Shown here in pieces: positions 51,230 through 61,060 of a stretch of 64,000 nt of DNA. The translations under genes and the position numbers were made by a program. The stretch is from positions 558,001 to 622,000 of the forward strand of contig NZ_JAKVTV010000001.1 of assembly GCF_022489035.1 (NCBI RefSeq). Reading direction: 5' to 3'. The notes beneath the pieces were generated by a model. The model was given only the letters and a program-made list of their open reading frames with translations, did not search any database and was not told the origin of the DNA. Position 1 is the first letter of the stretch; each line of letters begins with the position of its first letter. Source of the stretch: Christiangramia lutea. Lineage in GTDB: Bacteria > Bacteroidota > Bacteroidia > Flavobacteriales > Flavobacteriaceae.

Positions 51230-51444
51230 TTCGGGCTTAAGATCTTCATTATTGAATGCACAAATCTACAGCATAATAATACTTCTGGAAATTTATAGAC
51301 AAAATCCTTATAGAATAAAGGGGTTAGAATTATTGAAATTGAAATTTTGAAATTTCCGGTTTGCCTTAAGAAAAAAATCTATCAGCACGGAAACGCTAAG
51401 ATTTTAAACTTAAATAGTTATTTTGCATATCAATTTTGGAAGCT

Positions 51445-52917
51445 ATGAGAGCTATATTTGTTATACTTTTAGTGGTTTGTACTACCTTCTTGAGTGCCCA
51501 GAATGGCAAACCTCAGGACTATCTATCTTCTGAATTTCATAATAGCCGCCGGGAAGCACTTAGAGACAAAATGCCTGATAATTCCGTAGCAGTTTTTTTC
51601 GCGAATCCGGTAAGGAACAGGGCTAATGATGTAGATTATGTTTACCATCAGGATCCCGATTTTTATTACCTCACCGGTTATAAAGAACCCCATGCCGTCC
51701 TGGTCATCTTTTCTGAAAATCAAACCGACTCAAACGGTAAAACTTATGATGAGATATTATATGTTCAGGAAAAGAATGCCCGGGCTGAAATGTGGACCGG
51801 TTACAGGTTGGGAACAGAGGGAGCTAAGAATGAATTGGGTTTCGAAACCGTATTTAATGGTAAAGAATTTTTGAATAACAACATAGATTTTTCCAAGTTC
51901 GATAAGGTAATGCATAAACCATTTACGAATGACTATAGAGACACAAGAGATAAAGCCGACCTGGCAGGTTTGATCGAAAGTTTTAAAAATCAGGTTTACC
52001 TGGATAAAACTCCCGCGATTAGAAATGGCTCGATAAACGTGGAATTGAACCAGGAAGTAAGCACCAGTCCCGAGGTAAGGACAGACACCAAAAGCCTTAG
52101 AAATTTTATGGGAGAATTGAGACAAATCAAATCTCCTGAAGAGTTGAAATTGCTTAAGAAAGCAGTCCGTATTTCGGCCATGGGCCAGGTAGAAGTTATG
52201 AAAGCAATGCACCCTGGCATGTCTGAAACCGAGGTGCAAGGGTTGCACGAATATGTCTATAAAAAATATGGCAGTGAATATGAAGGTTATCCATCTATCG
52301 TTGGAGCAGGAAACAATGGATGTGTTTTGCATTATGTAGAGAATTCCAAAACAAAACTGGAAAATGACCTGGTCTTAATGGACCTTGGAGCTGAATATCA
52401 TGGGTATACTGCCGATGTTACCAGAACCATTCCGGCCAATGGTAAATTCAGTGAAGAACAACGGGCTATATACGACCTTGTATATGAAGCTCAGGAAGCA
52501 GGTATCGCAGCAGCGAAGGTTGGAAACAATGCTTCAGATACTCATAAAGCCGGCCAGCAGATCATAAATCAGGGTTTATATGAACTGGGAATCATCAATT
52601 CTCCTGATGCCCAACATATGTATTTTCCTCATGGCACCTCGCATCATATTGGTTTGGATGTACACGACCTAAATACCGGTGGCAGCTTTGAACCTAATAT
52701 GGTAATCACGGTTGAACCAGGAATATATATTCCCGAAGGCAGTGATTGTGATGAAAAATGGTGGGGAATAGCTGTTCGAATTGAAGACGATATCCTTATT
52801 ACCGAGAACGGGCCTGTGAATTTATCTGCAGAAGCTCCACGGAAAGCTGATGAAATAGAGAAATTGATGGAACAGCCTTCGGTTTTTAACAATCTTGAAT
52901 TACCTGAATTGAATTAA
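51445..52917 (+). CDS. Aminopeptidase P (M24 family), exported
   Basis: The ATG at 51445 gives 490 residues with a signal peptide (ending LSAQ); the TTG at 51436 is less likely. The N-terminal creatinase-like domain (about 30-185) is followed by the M24 pita-bread domain. Metal ligands: LVLMDLGAEYHGYTADVTRT (two Asp near 312-323), HGTSHHIGLDVHD (near 396), TVEPGIYIP (near 420) and IAVRIEDDILI (near 441). It cleaves N-terminal residues before proline. It is periplasmic by signal. Its stop is only 10 bases from the convergent porin. Confidence 0.92.
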   Translation: MRAIFVILLVVCTTFLSAQNGKPQDYLSSEFHNSRREALRDKMPDNSVAVFFANPVRNRANDVDYVYHQDPDFYYLTGYKEPHAVLVIFSENQTDSNGKTYDEILYVQEKNARAEMWTGYRLGTEGAKNELGFETVFNGKEFLNNNIDFSKFDKVMHKPFTNDYRDTRDKADLAGLIESFKNQVYLDKTPAIRNGSINVELNQEVSTSPEVRTDTKSLRNFMGELRQIKSPEELKLLKKAVRISAMGQVEVMKAMHPGMSETEVQGLHEYVYKKYGSEYEGYPSIVGAGNNGCVLHYVENSKTKLENDLVLMDLGAEYHGYTADVTRTIPANGKFSEEQRAIYDLVYEAQEAGIAAAKVGNNASDTHKAGQQIINQGLYELGIINSPDAQHMYFPHGTSHHIGLDVHDLNTGGSFEPNMVITVEPGIYIPEGSDCDEKWWGIAVRIEDDILITENGPVNLSAEAPRKADEIEKLMEQPSVFNNLELPELN

Positions 52918-52927
52918 TCTTTATCTG

Positions 52928-54127
52928 TTAATTCAGGCTGATGGTCTTATTGAAAATTTTATCGGCCTGGATCTTTATTCCAAGTGTAAACACGTCCTCA
53001 TCAGCCACACCTATAGCATCTTCACTATTCGCAAAACGGAATTCACTGTAAATAAAAGTAAACCTGGATGGCCTGAATTCAAATCCTAATAAAACGTCCC
53101 GCGTTTTAAAATTTGCATTAAGTGGAAGGTCTTCCGCAATTCTTTCAATCTCTTCCAGATCTGGTTCATAATAATTATAGCCGGCAAGGATTCCAAATTT
53201 ATTCCAATTATACCTGGCAAAGAATTCGAAACCGTAAGCATCAAATACAATGGTTGGACCCAAGCCGTCTTCCAGAGAAGCATCCCTAAAACCCCTTGTG
53301 AGATCACCATTTTCATGCTGGGTATAGATCGCGCTTAAACTCAATCCATCATTATCATAGGATAATCCTGCTCCAAAATACACGTGATCATCATTGTAAC
53401 CCAGAATATTCAATTCCTCTACAAGCTCATCATTTACATAACTTCTGCTGAATGACACTCCGGCCTTGAGCATATCGATAATCTGCCACTGTAAACTAGC
53501 GCCAAATCCGTCTATAAAATTATTATTGATTGTATTTTTAGCTTGCAACTGCAATCCAAAACGCAAAGCACCAATGTCATTTCTGTAGATCAAGGCCTGG
53601 TCTGCCCTACCGGTACCACTAGCACCACCATCTGTTCCAGCAATAAAAGTTGAGGAACCACGGGCTCCAAAAACATTAAATTTATCTGTGTAGGAAGTGA
53701 TATCATAAAAAACACTCCATTGTTTCCCTACCGAAATAGTACCGTATTTCCCCATTTTCAAGCCCATGTAGCCTAAGCGGGTATTAAAAACCTGGTTAGC
53801 CTGGTCATTCTGAATTATAAAGAATCCACTGGCATTATTACCATCGAAATTGAATTGAGAACTACTCTTAAATAAGTTGATACCCAGTTCTGCACCAAAA
53901 AAGAATTCATATTCCTTTTTTACAATACCTAATTGAAGGCCTATCCTGGAAGCGTTTTCCTGGAATTCAACCTCCTTATTGAAAATTGCAAAATGTCCTC
54001 TGAAACTTCCATAAGGATTAACCTTTATCTTTAAACTGTCTAATATTTCATTGTCTTGAGAAAAAACCTTCTGCGGATTCAAGAATGAAATCAAAAAACT
54101 AAAAAGAATAAATTTCAGCGTTCTCAT
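52928..54127 (-). CDS. Outer-membrane porin-like protein
   Basis: A 399-residue protein with a signal peptide (cut near VFSQ, residue 23). The rest is porin-like beta strands with short turns (SFRGHFAIFNKEVEFQENAS; GYMGLKMGKYGTISVGKQWSVFYD; GAGLSYDNDGLSLSAIYT) and it ends FNKTISLN. The KWSVFYDITSY-like segment and the Gly-rich constriction loop resemble general porins of Gram-negative bacteria (Porin_4-like). Substrate is unknown. The gene stands alone; its start faces the FAD oxidoreductase gene. Confidence 0.8.
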   Translation of the reverse strand: MRTLKFILFSFLISFLNPQKVFSQDNEILDSLKIKVNPYGSFRGHFAIFNKEVEFQENASRIGLQLGIVKKEYEFFFGAELGINLFKSSSQFNFDGNNASGFFIIQNDQANQVFNTRLGYMGLKMGKYGTISVGKQWSVFYDITSYTDKFNVFGARGSSTFIAGTDGGASGTGRADQALIYRNDIGALRFGLQLQAKNTINNNFIDGFGASLQWQIIDMLKAGVSFSRSYVNDELVEELNILGYNDDHVYFGAGLSYDNDGLSLSAIYTQHENGDLTRGFRDASLEDGLGPTIVFDAYGFEFFARYNWNKFGILAGYNYYEPDLEEIERIAEDLPLNANFKTRDVLLGFEFRPSRFTFIYSEFRFANSEDAIGVADEDVFTLGIKIQADKIFNKTISLN

Positions 54128-54378
54128 AAAATGTTTTTAGACAAACCCATACAACTTAGCGGTTAAAATTCAGGGGTGGAGGCGATACTTCAGAGAGGTA
54201 TAATTAAGAACATCAACACTTAACTGATTGAAATTTAATCATTTATATTGTTTTTTATTGATTTCGACCATAATTTTAAAAATTAGCAGAAGTCTTTTTA
54301 TAAGAATTGTAATACTCTTAACTATTGTGAAGTCAAAATAATTACCGGAAATTATAATTTTGGTTAAGTCCTAATCTC

Positions 54379-55656
54379 ATGGAAAAAAAAGACTATAAAA
54401 TTCATATCATAGGCGCCGGACTAAGCGGATTGATCGCAGCCAGGGTGCTTGAGAATCATGGCTATTATCCGGAGATCTATGAAGCTGCCGGTGAACCCGG
54501 TGGGAGAATTAGAACTGATATTATAGATGGATATAAACTGGATCGTGGTTTCCAGGTTCTATTAAGTAAATATCCCAAAGCGAAACAATACCTAGATTAT
54601 GAAGGTCTCGACCTAAAAAGCCTGAAACCGGGAGCGGTTATTTTCAACAATGGCAAGAAAACGAAAATTGGGGATCCAACCAGGGACACATCCATGCTGT
54701 TTTCCAGTATACTTTCAGGAATTGGGAACTTATCTGATAAATGGAAAATTCTAAGATTAAACCTGGAATTACGAAAATTAGATCCTGAAGATATCTTCAG
54801 CGAGAAAGAAACGACAACCTTAGAGTACCTGGAAAAGCAGGGTTTTTCCAAAGATATTATTCACAATCTCTTCCAACCCTTCTTTAGCGGAATATTCCTG
54901 GAACCAGACCTAAGAACCTCTTCAAGGATGTTCAGGTTCGTTTTCAAAATGTTCGGTGAAGGTGAAGCAGTAATACCTGCACAGGGAATTGGTGAGATTA
55001 CAAAACAACTCGAAGATCAACTGGAACACACAAAGATTCATTTCAATTGTCCCGTGGAACAGGTAACAGATTCTAAACTAATTTTGAAAAACGGCAGGGA
55101 AATAAATAGCCATTTCAGCATTATAGCTACCGAAGCTTCTTCCCTGGTGTCCAATCTAAGAAATCAGGGGATTGACTGGAAGAGCTGCCATTGCTTTTAC
55201 TTTACTGCAAAAAAAGCTGAAATTAAAGATAGAATTATTGGCCTTATCGCTGATGAAGCGGCTCTTATCAATAACATATTCTATCATTCATCATTAGTTG
55301 ATTCAGATGAAAAAGAGCATCTGCTCTCGGTAACCATCGTAAAGAATTCTGATCTAAATCCTGAACAAATGGAATTCAGGATCAGGAAAGAACTTAAAAA
55401 ATATTGCAGCATCGAAGTTGATAAACTGATAAAACATTATGAGATAAAGAAGGCGCTTCCAGATATCAAACCCCTGCATTACGGGATAATGCCGACTGAA
55501 ACCAGGCTAAGCAACAGGATCTTCCTGGCTGGAGATCAGCTTTTAAACGGATCACAGAATGCCGCCATGCTATCTGGTGAACGAGCTGCGCTAGGTTTGA
55601 TAGAAACCCTGGAAGGCGGCGCCATTACCGCTGAAATTACCAGCGAATACCGCTAA
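54379..55656 (+). CDS. FAD-dependent amine-oxidase-like oxidoreductase
   Basis: A 425-residue flavoprotein of the amine oxidase/protoporphyrinogen oxidase/phytoene desaturase superfamily. The dinucleotide motif IIGAGLSGLIAARVLENHGY lies at residues 10-29, then EIYEAAGEPGGRIRTD, the second part of the FAD site. GFQVLLSKYPKAKQYLDY follows. Near the end, IFLAGDQLLNGSQNAAMLSGERAALGL is the C-terminal FAD-binding block. The substrate is unknown. A possible -7 element (TAATTTTG at 54355-54362) precedes the ATG. It converges with the DUF6090 gene. Confidence 0.88.
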   Translation: MEKKDYKIHIIGAGLSGLIAARVLENHGYYPEIYEAAGEPGGRIRTDIIDGYKLDRGFQVLLSKYPKAKQYLDYEGLDLKSLKPGAVIFNNGKKTKIGDPTRDTSMLFSSILSGIGNLSDKWKILRLNLELRKLDPEDIFSEKETTTLEYLEKQGFSKDIIHNLFQPFFSGIFLEPDLRTSSRMFRFVFKMFGEGEAVIPAQGIGEITKQLEDQLEHTKIHFNCPVEQVTDSKLILKNGREINSHFSIIATEASSLVSNLRNQGIDWKSCHCFYFTAKKAEIKDRIIGLIADEAALINNIFYHSSLVDSDEKEHLLSVTIVKNSDLNPEQMEFRIRKELKKYCSIEVDKLIKHYEIKKALPDIKPLHYGIMPTETRLSNRIFLAGDQLLNGSQNAAMLSGERAALGLIETLEGGAITAEITSEYR

Positions 55657-55669
55657 GAATTTCAGAAGA

Positions 55670-55687
55670 GAATTAAATTTTTAATTC
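55670..55687. other. AT-rich perfect palindrome between convergent genes
   Basis: GAATTAAA and TTTAATTC (8-bp arms, two bases between) span the stop codon of the DUF6090 gene. There is no T-run and no GC stem, so a terminator role is doubtful. Confidence 0.35.
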
Positions 55688-56434
55688 CTGATCGATTAAG
55701 GAAATTACATAATCTATCTCTTGCATTAAGGGAAGGTAATGCGCCTTTTCTGTAGAATGACAGTAAAGAATGAACAATAAAACCTCATTCTCGAATTTTA
55801 TGGAATCCATCAATTCGAGATTACTAAGATTCTCATCGCTTCGAGGTAATCCAACCTCTTCACTTACCCCGGTTTGATCAAGAATGGTTCTGAGACTGTA
55901 GGCATCAGATCTAAAAATATCGATCACACTTTCTCTTTGATGTTCTAGCTCCCGCTCCTGCCTGGAAATAACTTCCAATCTCGAAAACCAATTGGTAAGC
56001 CTGCCCCTTAGTTCGTTATCTTCGATATCCTTCAAGCTTCCGGAACTAATCATTTCCGTAAGAAGAGAGTTATTCGGATTGAAGGAAATGTTAGAAGAAA
56101 AGCTTTGGTAAATTATTTCAGAAAGCTCAACATTATCCTTTTCTCCTTCCTTTGCTTTTAGTTCAATTAAACGTTTTGCTCCGCGATAGTTATTTCGGTT
56201 TACCTCGATCAATTCAGCAAGTTTAATTTTACTGGTCTGAAATTCCTCTTTTAGCCCCTTTAGATAAGCCTGTTCTTTATTTCTTAAAGAACGTTCCTGA
56301 TTATAATTATTAATAGCCAGAGCAATAAGGATACCTATTACTACCAGTACGATTTCTCCAATTGCATACAGTAAATATTTGGAGAATTTATTATCCACGA
56401 ATAATTTCTTTCTAATCTTTCTAAAGAACCTCAT
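55673..56434 (-). CDS. DUF6090 membrane-anchored protein
   Basis: A 253-residue protein. It starts with the basic segment MRFFRKIRKKLF, then NKFSKYLLYAIGEIVLVVIGILIALAINNYNQ (TM near 22-42, with the conserved IGEIVLVVIGI), then a long helical periplasmic part. This is the common flavobacterial family DUF6090. Function is unknown. It is on the minus strand, the first of several small secreted or membrane protein genes in this part of the window. Confidence 0.88.
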   Translation of the reverse strand: MRFFRKIRKKLFVDNKFSKYLLYAIGEIVLVVIGILIALAINNYNQERSLRNKEQAYLKGLKEEFQTSKIKLAELIEVNRNNYRGAKRLIELKAKEGEKDNVELSEIIYQSFSSNISFNPNNSLLTEMISSGSLKDIEDNELRGRLTNWFSRLEVISRQERELEHQRESVIDIFRSDAYSLRTILDQTGVSEEVGLPRSDENLSNLELMDSIKFENEVLLFILYCHSTEKAHYLPLMQEIDYVISLIDQELKI

Positions 56435-56524
56435 CAGAATTGAGAATTGATGTCTTAGGTAAATTAAAAAGATTATTTGATAAAAATTATTACCGCAGAA
56501 TAATCTAAAAATAAGAATGCAAAC

Positions 56525-57301
56525 TCAATTATAGATAAACTCTAGCTTCTGACCCTCTCCAAATTCCGGACTCATTTGTACTACTGAAGTAGGGTAAGAA
56601 TTACTGTTGTAGGTATATTCGAGGTTTATATGGTCAGTGACCCTCCCATTGGAAAAAGTATAGCTAATGGCATTATTCATTCCGCCACGATTCAGGGGTC
56701 CATTTAATAGTCCTAATAGATTTAAAACATCCCTGGCTTCAGCATTCTTAAAAATCCCATTTTTATCATCATACTCATAGACTATCTGGTAGTCTGAAGT
56801 AACTACTTTTGTGATGTTATTATTTGAATCACGCGTATAGGTGATCAAACCAACAAATTCATCTTGTTCTTCCAAATCACCATTATAATTTGAAATTTCA
56901 ATTGTGTTTTCTGAATTGTAATCCAGGATCTTTTTGCTAGCCCAATTCTCAGCATTTCTACTAACCGTGTATTCTTCAAGTCTTTTATCAGAGTTGTATT
57001 CCAGATCAAAAACCTGGAAAAGAACTCCATCACCATCAAACTGATTGATCCTGGTAAGTAGGCCGTCTGTATACATAAGGTCTACACTTCCGGCACTTAA
57101 TTCCTGGGCATTGCTAAAAGAAATGTTTTTTACCTGGTTTCCGTCATAATACATGGTTTTCGATCCAAAAAAATTACCATTTTTTGTGGAAGTAACAATT
57201 TTAGAGGGTAAAGTATCAACTTCCTGTATTTCTGGATTTTCATCGGTTTCACTACAAGCTATGAAAAAGAACAGGCTTAAGATTAAATAGATGTTTTTCA
57301 T
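56525..57301 (-). CDS. DUF4595-like lipoprotein
   Basis: The ATG at 57301 gives 258 residues; a TTG two codons upstream is unlikely. The lipobox FIACS lies near residue 15. The mature part is made of repeated beta-hairpins of the 'YD-like' kind (GNQVKNISFSNAQELS; DGLLTRINQFDGDGVLFQVF; NGRVTDHINLEYTYNSN) resembling DUF4595/RHS-like secreted Bacteroidota proteins. Exact function unknown. It is followed by the DUF6090 gene after 90 bases. Confidence 0.75.
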   Translation of the reverse strand: MKNIYLILSLFFFIACSETDENPEIQEVDTLPSKIVTSTKNGNFFGSKTMYYDGNQVKNISFSNAQELSAGSVDLMYTDGLLTRINQFDGDGVLFQVFDLEYNSDKRLEEYTVSRNAENWASKKILDYNSENTIEISNYNGDLEEQDEFVGLITYTRDSNNNITKVVTSDYQIVYEYDDKNGIFKNAEARDVLNLLGLLNGPLNRGGMNNAISYTFSNGRVTDHINLEYTYNSNSYPTSVVQMSPEFGEGQKLEFIYN

Positions 57302-57345
57302 AATCAAGATTTATGATATTTAAAAATTGGGTGGAGAACTTTCTA

Positions 57346-57846
57346 CTACCTGTAACCTGATCGCTTTTTAGCCTTTAAATATATTATTGGACCAAAAAAT
57401 GGGAAGAAGATTGAGATCATTGCATATAGGATTTTATGCATCCCATCTTCTCCAGACCTGATGATCTTTCGTAGAGCAACCCACAATAGTACTACATGAG
57501 CTAACAATAGAGCCGGAAAAAGAAAATATAAAAATTGCCATATAGCTAAAGCTGCTCCAATTCCTTCCGAACTAACATCATATATGATCGAAAAACTATT
57601 GTCTTGTGATTCTATTTCTTTGATAAATTCATTAGCCTGTTTAGCCGAATTTACTTCGACCCTGTATTGTGCATTTTCATCGGTCTTGATGAGGACAGAA
57701 TTTTCATCTTTTACAGTAACATTTTGAACATCTGCTTCCGGCAGTATAATTTTGATAAATTCAGATCTGGAAACATTCTTGTGGTCCTTGCTGCAAGACA
57801 TCAGCATCATTAAAACTGAAGCAATAAATAGTAATCTTCCAGGCAT
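57346..57846 (-). CDS. Lipoprotein with C-terminal membrane segments, unknown function
   Basis: A 166-residue protein. The signal peptide ends in the lipobox LMSC near residue 19. A small extracytoplasmic domain follows (about 20-95), then two TM helices near 104-128 (ALAIWQFLYFLFPALLLAHVVL) and 140-158. The tail is basic (KAKKRSGYR). A lipoprotein with later TM helices is unusual. No known domain was recognised. Confidence 0.72.
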   Translation of the reverse strand: MPGRLLFIASVLMMLMSCSKDHKNVSRSEFIKIILPEADVQNVTVKDENSVLIKTDENAQYRVEVNSAKQANEFIKEIESQDNSFSIIYDVSSEGIGAALAIWQFLYFLFPALLLAHVVLLWVALRKIIRSGEDGMHKILYAMISIFFPFFGPIIYLKAKKRSGYR

Positions 57847-57963
57847 TTAGTAGTTGGCTTAGGTTAGTTGGTAAAACTGCTGTGGTAGAGTTGGATATAC
57901 GGTTTAATCCTTGGTTATAAAATAAAAAAATTAAAGCTCGATGAAGGATTCTACCCGATAGTA

Positions 57964-58119
57964 TCAATTGATCTGCTCAGATTTTACCTTAGTTTCTGTT
58001 GGTTCTCCCAACAAACCTTTTTTAAAGTCACTCCAGTCATAAATGATAACAAAAAGGAGCATGGCAGTCACTCCAAGGATAAAAAATTTGAGGTCTCTGC
58101 CGGTAATTTCAAGTTTCAT
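57964..58119 (-). CDS. 51-residue single-pass membrane protein
   Basis: A short frame of 51 residues starts with ATG at 58119 and stops with TGA at 57964. The sequence has a charged start (MKLEITGRDLK), one TM helix (FFILGVTAMLLFVIIY), an acidic-aromatic motif DWSDFKKGLLG and a polar tail. The balance of charges and the TM make a real gene plausible, and similar small proteins with this WSDFKKG-type motif seem to occur in flavobacteria, from memory. It fills the gap between two minus-strand genes. Confidence 0.65.
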   Translation of the reverse strand: MKLEITGRDLKFFILGVTAMLLFVIIYDWSDFKKGLLGEPTETKVKSEQIN

Positions 58120-58185
58120 ATGATTCAGGTATATACTTCATTATTTAGAAAGTATAAATCTAACGGTTTGAATTAATAAAAAAAA

Positions 58186-58857
58186 TTATGGAGCAATTTT
58201 GTTAGTTTTTTTCGACATTTCACCATACATCATTTGCTCAGTTTTTTCCCATACAAATTGTTTTGCGTATTCACCTATATAGTAGTAATATTCACCTTCG
58301 GGATTTATAATCACAAAATATCCGTAGGTGAATTCAAACGGAAAAAATAATTCCGGTATTACACCCTTTTTATCTGTGAGCCAGTCTATGCGATCGCTAT
58401 AAAAGTATTTCAGATTTTGTTTTTCCAGGGATGAGATCCAAAAATGGGAAACATCATCCATCCTTTTAAGTTTTCCGGTATAATTTCTATCAAAAATATT
58501 CCAGCTGGTTCTGGTTTTATGTCTTTTCTGTTCTTCTTCCGGAACCGTGGTAAGATAGTTGATAACTAAATAATCAGAAGAATCGATTTCAACTTCCTTT
58601 AATTCGCCAAGGTATTTCTTTAAATATCTATAGCTTGAATCATTTAATTTCCCGTAAGTTTCATAATGATATAAGATCCCGAATCTGGCGGTATCATTTT
58701 CCAGGTACAAAGGAAAATTATCTCTATTATATCGCATTTTATAAAATTCCTTTCTGCTTATGGGCCTGCCTTCCTCGTTGTAAAAATGGTAAGCCTTGCT
58801 TTGCGTATATCCCAGGAAGGATATAAAGAAAAGGATAAAAAGAATTGGTAATCTCAT
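58186..58857 (-). CDS. Secreted protein of unknown function
   Basis: A 223-residue protein with a signal peptide (cut near GYTQ, residue 19). The mature part contains an N-terminal YHFYNEEGRPISRKEFYK segment and a C-terminal domain ending YFVIINPEGEYYYYIGEYA. It has many Tyr and acidic residues. I do not recognise a family. It follows the 139-residue membrane-protein gene by 43 bases, on the same strand. Confidence 0.72.
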   Translation of the reverse strand: MRLPILFILFFISFLGYTQSKAYHFYNEEGRPISRKEFYKMRYNRDNFPLYLENDTARFGILYHYETYGKLNDSSYRYLKKYLGELKEVEIDSSDYLVINYLTTVPEEEQKRHKTRTSWNIFDRNYTGKLKRMDDVSHFWISSLEKQNLKYFYSDRIDWLTDKKGVIPELFFPFEFTYGYFVIINPEGEYYYYIGEYAKQFVWEKTEQMMYGEMSKKTNKIAP

Positions 58858-58900
58858 TAAAATGATTTGGTTGTTTTTTAATAACTCGGTAGAGTTTCCG

Positions 58901-59320
58901 CTAATTTAAATCTTTTTCCTTGGGCAAATTATATAATTCAAAATAGAAAGTGACGATATAAAAAAGCAAACCCGTGATCATTACTTCATAACCGCTTTCC
59001 ATTTCCATTTCGCCACTTCGGAATATTATTTCAGAAATAGAATCGTAGATCAAAATAACGGCCCCAAAGATCATCGCTTGTTTTAACTTTTCAAACCTGA
59101 TTGTATCCAGGTTCTGAATTTGGCTTTTCTCTTTAGCAAAGGCGATAAACAAAAGAGAGATCACAATCATATCTTTGGTGATAAAGCCAACAACTTCCCG
59201 GTCATAGCTCAAATCAAGCATTTCATGATCTATCCCGAACACGAAATAACACAGCGAGGATATAAGGCCCGTAATGATCCCGATCTTTTTAAAGTAATTT
59301 GGCAGTAAGACTACTTTCAT
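58901..59320 (-). CDS. Four-helix membrane protein, unknown function
   Basis: A 139-residue protein with four hydrophobic segments (about 12-29, 43-60, 85-102 and 113-131). A charged loop (EKSQIQNLDTIRFEKLKQ) lies between TM2 and TM3. There is no signal peptide or known motif. It is the first of two same-strand genes with the secreted protein downstream. Confidence 0.68.
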   Translation of the reverse strand: MKVVLLPNYFKKIGIITGLISSLCYFVFGIDHEMLDLSYDREVVGFITKDMIVISLLFIAFAKEKSQIQNLDTIRFEKLKQAMIFGAVILIYDSISEIIFRSGEMEMESGYEVMITGLLFYIVTFYFELYNLPKEKDLN

Positions 59321-59574
59321 TTTCGTTATAAAACTGATTTAGACAGATCTATTCTTCTCTTTCAATGAAAACATGCAAGATAGAATTTTGAACTAAAGTA
59401 TAAAATGTCATTTCCATCATACCAATAAATACTGAAAAGTAATGTATTCAGGACCTTTACTTAAGTTTGAACAGGAATTTGATAGATGAATTTTTTCAAA
59501 GATCTTATATCGGCTGGTATATTTGTATTTAAACTGACGAATAAATAATATTATCAAACTCCTATAGCTCTTTG

Positions 59575-60252
59575 ATGAAGGATAAAAAGGAACCAATAAA
59601 AAGATCCAAGAAACCCTGGCCTACAAAAGATGCCATGGAGCAGGTGTACGACCAGAACTTATGGGGTGAAAATGATACTTTATTTTATTCAGGTATTGGA
59701 TCTCATCATCCGGATATTATTGAGCCTTATATCACAAGAATCTCTTCCTTTTTAAGTTCATTTGAGGAACCTCCCAGGGTATGCGACCTGGGTTGTGGTG
59801 ATTTTAATGTTGGGAAAGATTTAGTGAAATATACCAGTACATATATAGCTGCAGATATTGTTGAATCACTAATCGTATATAATTCTCAAAAATTCGACCT
59901 GGAAAACGTTGAATTCCGTTGCCTGGACATTGCAACCGATCCACTTCCCTCCGGAGATATTGTTATTTTAAGACAGGTTTTTCAACATCTTTCCAATGCT
60001 GAAATAAAGTCGATTTTGAAAAAATTGAATGACTTCAAATATTTAATTCTAACCGAACATATTCCACAGGAAAATTTTGAATCCAACCTGGATATCATTT
60101 CAGGACAGGGAACCAGGCTAAAGAAGAAAAGCGGTATAGATCTAACTACTGCTCCATTCAATTTTCAGTTTATAGAGAAACAAACAGTCCTTTCTTTACC
60201 AGCAAAAGATCATATGGGCATCATTGAAACCAGCATTTTTAGATTAAAATAA
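59575..60252 (+). CDS. SAM-dependent methyltransferase-like protein
   Basis: The ATG at 59575 gives 225 residues. Motif I is VCDLGCGDFNVGKDL near 73, followed by YIAADIVESLIVYN near 95 (motif II acid) and DIVILRQVFQHLSNAEI near 131, all typical of class I methyltransferases. The basic start (IKRSKKPWPTK) is unusual. The substrate is not known. Its stop faces the TauE/SafE gene, 34 bases apart. The 250-base gap before it holds no recognised feature. Confidence 0.85.
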   Translation: MKDKKEPIKRSKKPWPTKDAMEQVYDQNLWGENDTLFYSGIGSHHPDIIEPYITRISSFLSSFEEPPRVCDLGCGDFNVGKDLVKYTSTYIAADIVESLIVYNSQKFDLENVEFRCLDIATDPLPSGDIVILRQVFQHLSNAEIKSILKKLNDFKYLILTEHIPQENFESNLDIISGQGTRLKKKSGIDLTTAPFNFQFIEKQTVLSLPAKDHMGIIETSIFRLK

Positions 60253-60286
60253 AACCTATTGGTACCACAAATTATTAACCTATTTT

Positions 60287-61060
60287 TTAAATAATTCCTG
60301 CTCCTAAGGCTAGCGATACAACGATCAATAAAATAGCCACGATGACCTGCAAAAATCTTAAGGTCACTTTTTTCAGAAGAATATTTCCAAAATAGGATCC
60401 GGCAATACCTGAAATGGTAGCGAAAAAAACAAGACTTAAATTATCGATAAGGCCAGATTTTAAAAATCCTGAGGCATACATGCTTAACCTGGTAAAATCA
60501 ACAAAGGTTGAAACAAATACAGCCGTTCCAATAAAGGCCTCTTTAGAAAGTCCGGCTTTGATAAGAAAGGCACTCCGCAGTGCTCCCTGATTACCAGACA
60601 GTCCACCAAAAAAACCGCTTAAGGCCCCTCCTAAGGGTAATTTACTTTTACCAAATTGAAGTTTATTGAAATACGGGATAAGATCCATGCTTGCAAAAAT
60701 GATCAGCAGGATAGATATTAAGAATTTAACCGGGTAAACTTCGAATTGGGAACCGAAGGCATGATAGGTAAACAAGGGCTGAGTACCGGTAATGTTTATT
60801 AATATCCAGGAACCAATAAAAGCTGCGATCACAGCGGGAATCCCAAACCTGATCAGGACCTCTTTGTCCGTTTTGCCCCCTACCAAACCCAGCTTATAAA
60901 CGTTGTTAAAGAAATGAACTACTCCGGTTAGGGCAATGGCCAGTTCCACCGGAAAGAAAAGCATAAAAACAGGTGTAAGTATAGTACCTAATCCAAACCC
61001 GGAAAAGAAGGTTAGTATGGCCGCCAGGAAGGCCGTTATTGAAATAATTACTATTTCCAT
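60287..61060 (-). CDS. TauE/SafE-family sulfite/anion exporter
   Basis: A 257-residue inner-membrane protein with about eight TM helices and a repeated internal motif (FFSGFGLGTILTPVFMLFF near 17 and GALSGFFGGLSGNQGALRSAF near 145), the two-fold repeat of TauE/SafE transporters. The FGGLSGNQGALRSAFL segment is the conserved second repeat. Members export sulfite, sulfoacetate or other organic anions; the substrate here is open. It has no neighbour with sulfur metabolism. Confidence 0.9.
   Translation of the reverse strand: MEIVIISITAFLAAILTFFSGFGLGTILTPVFMLFFPVELAIALTGVVHFFNNVYKLGLVGGKTDKEVLIRFGIPAVIAAFIGSWILINITGTQPLFTYHAFGSQFEVYPVKFLISILLIIFASMDLIPYFNKLQFGKSKLPLGGALSGFFGGLSGNQGALRSAFLIKAGLSKEAFIGTAVFVSTFVDFTRLSMYASGFLKSGLIDNLSLVFFATISGIAGSYFGNILLKKVTLRFLQVIVAILLIVVSLALGAGII

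Noticed and set aside
51757-52332. A 191-residue minus-strand open frame
   Set aside because: It is antisense to aminopeptidase P, whose metal-binding residues are all in place. No domain or start signal supports it.
52910-52935. TGAATTAA/TTAATTCA inverted repeat as bidirectional terminator
   Set aside because: The stem is only A/T pairs with a 10-base loop and no T-run. It overlaps both stop codons and is probably by chance.
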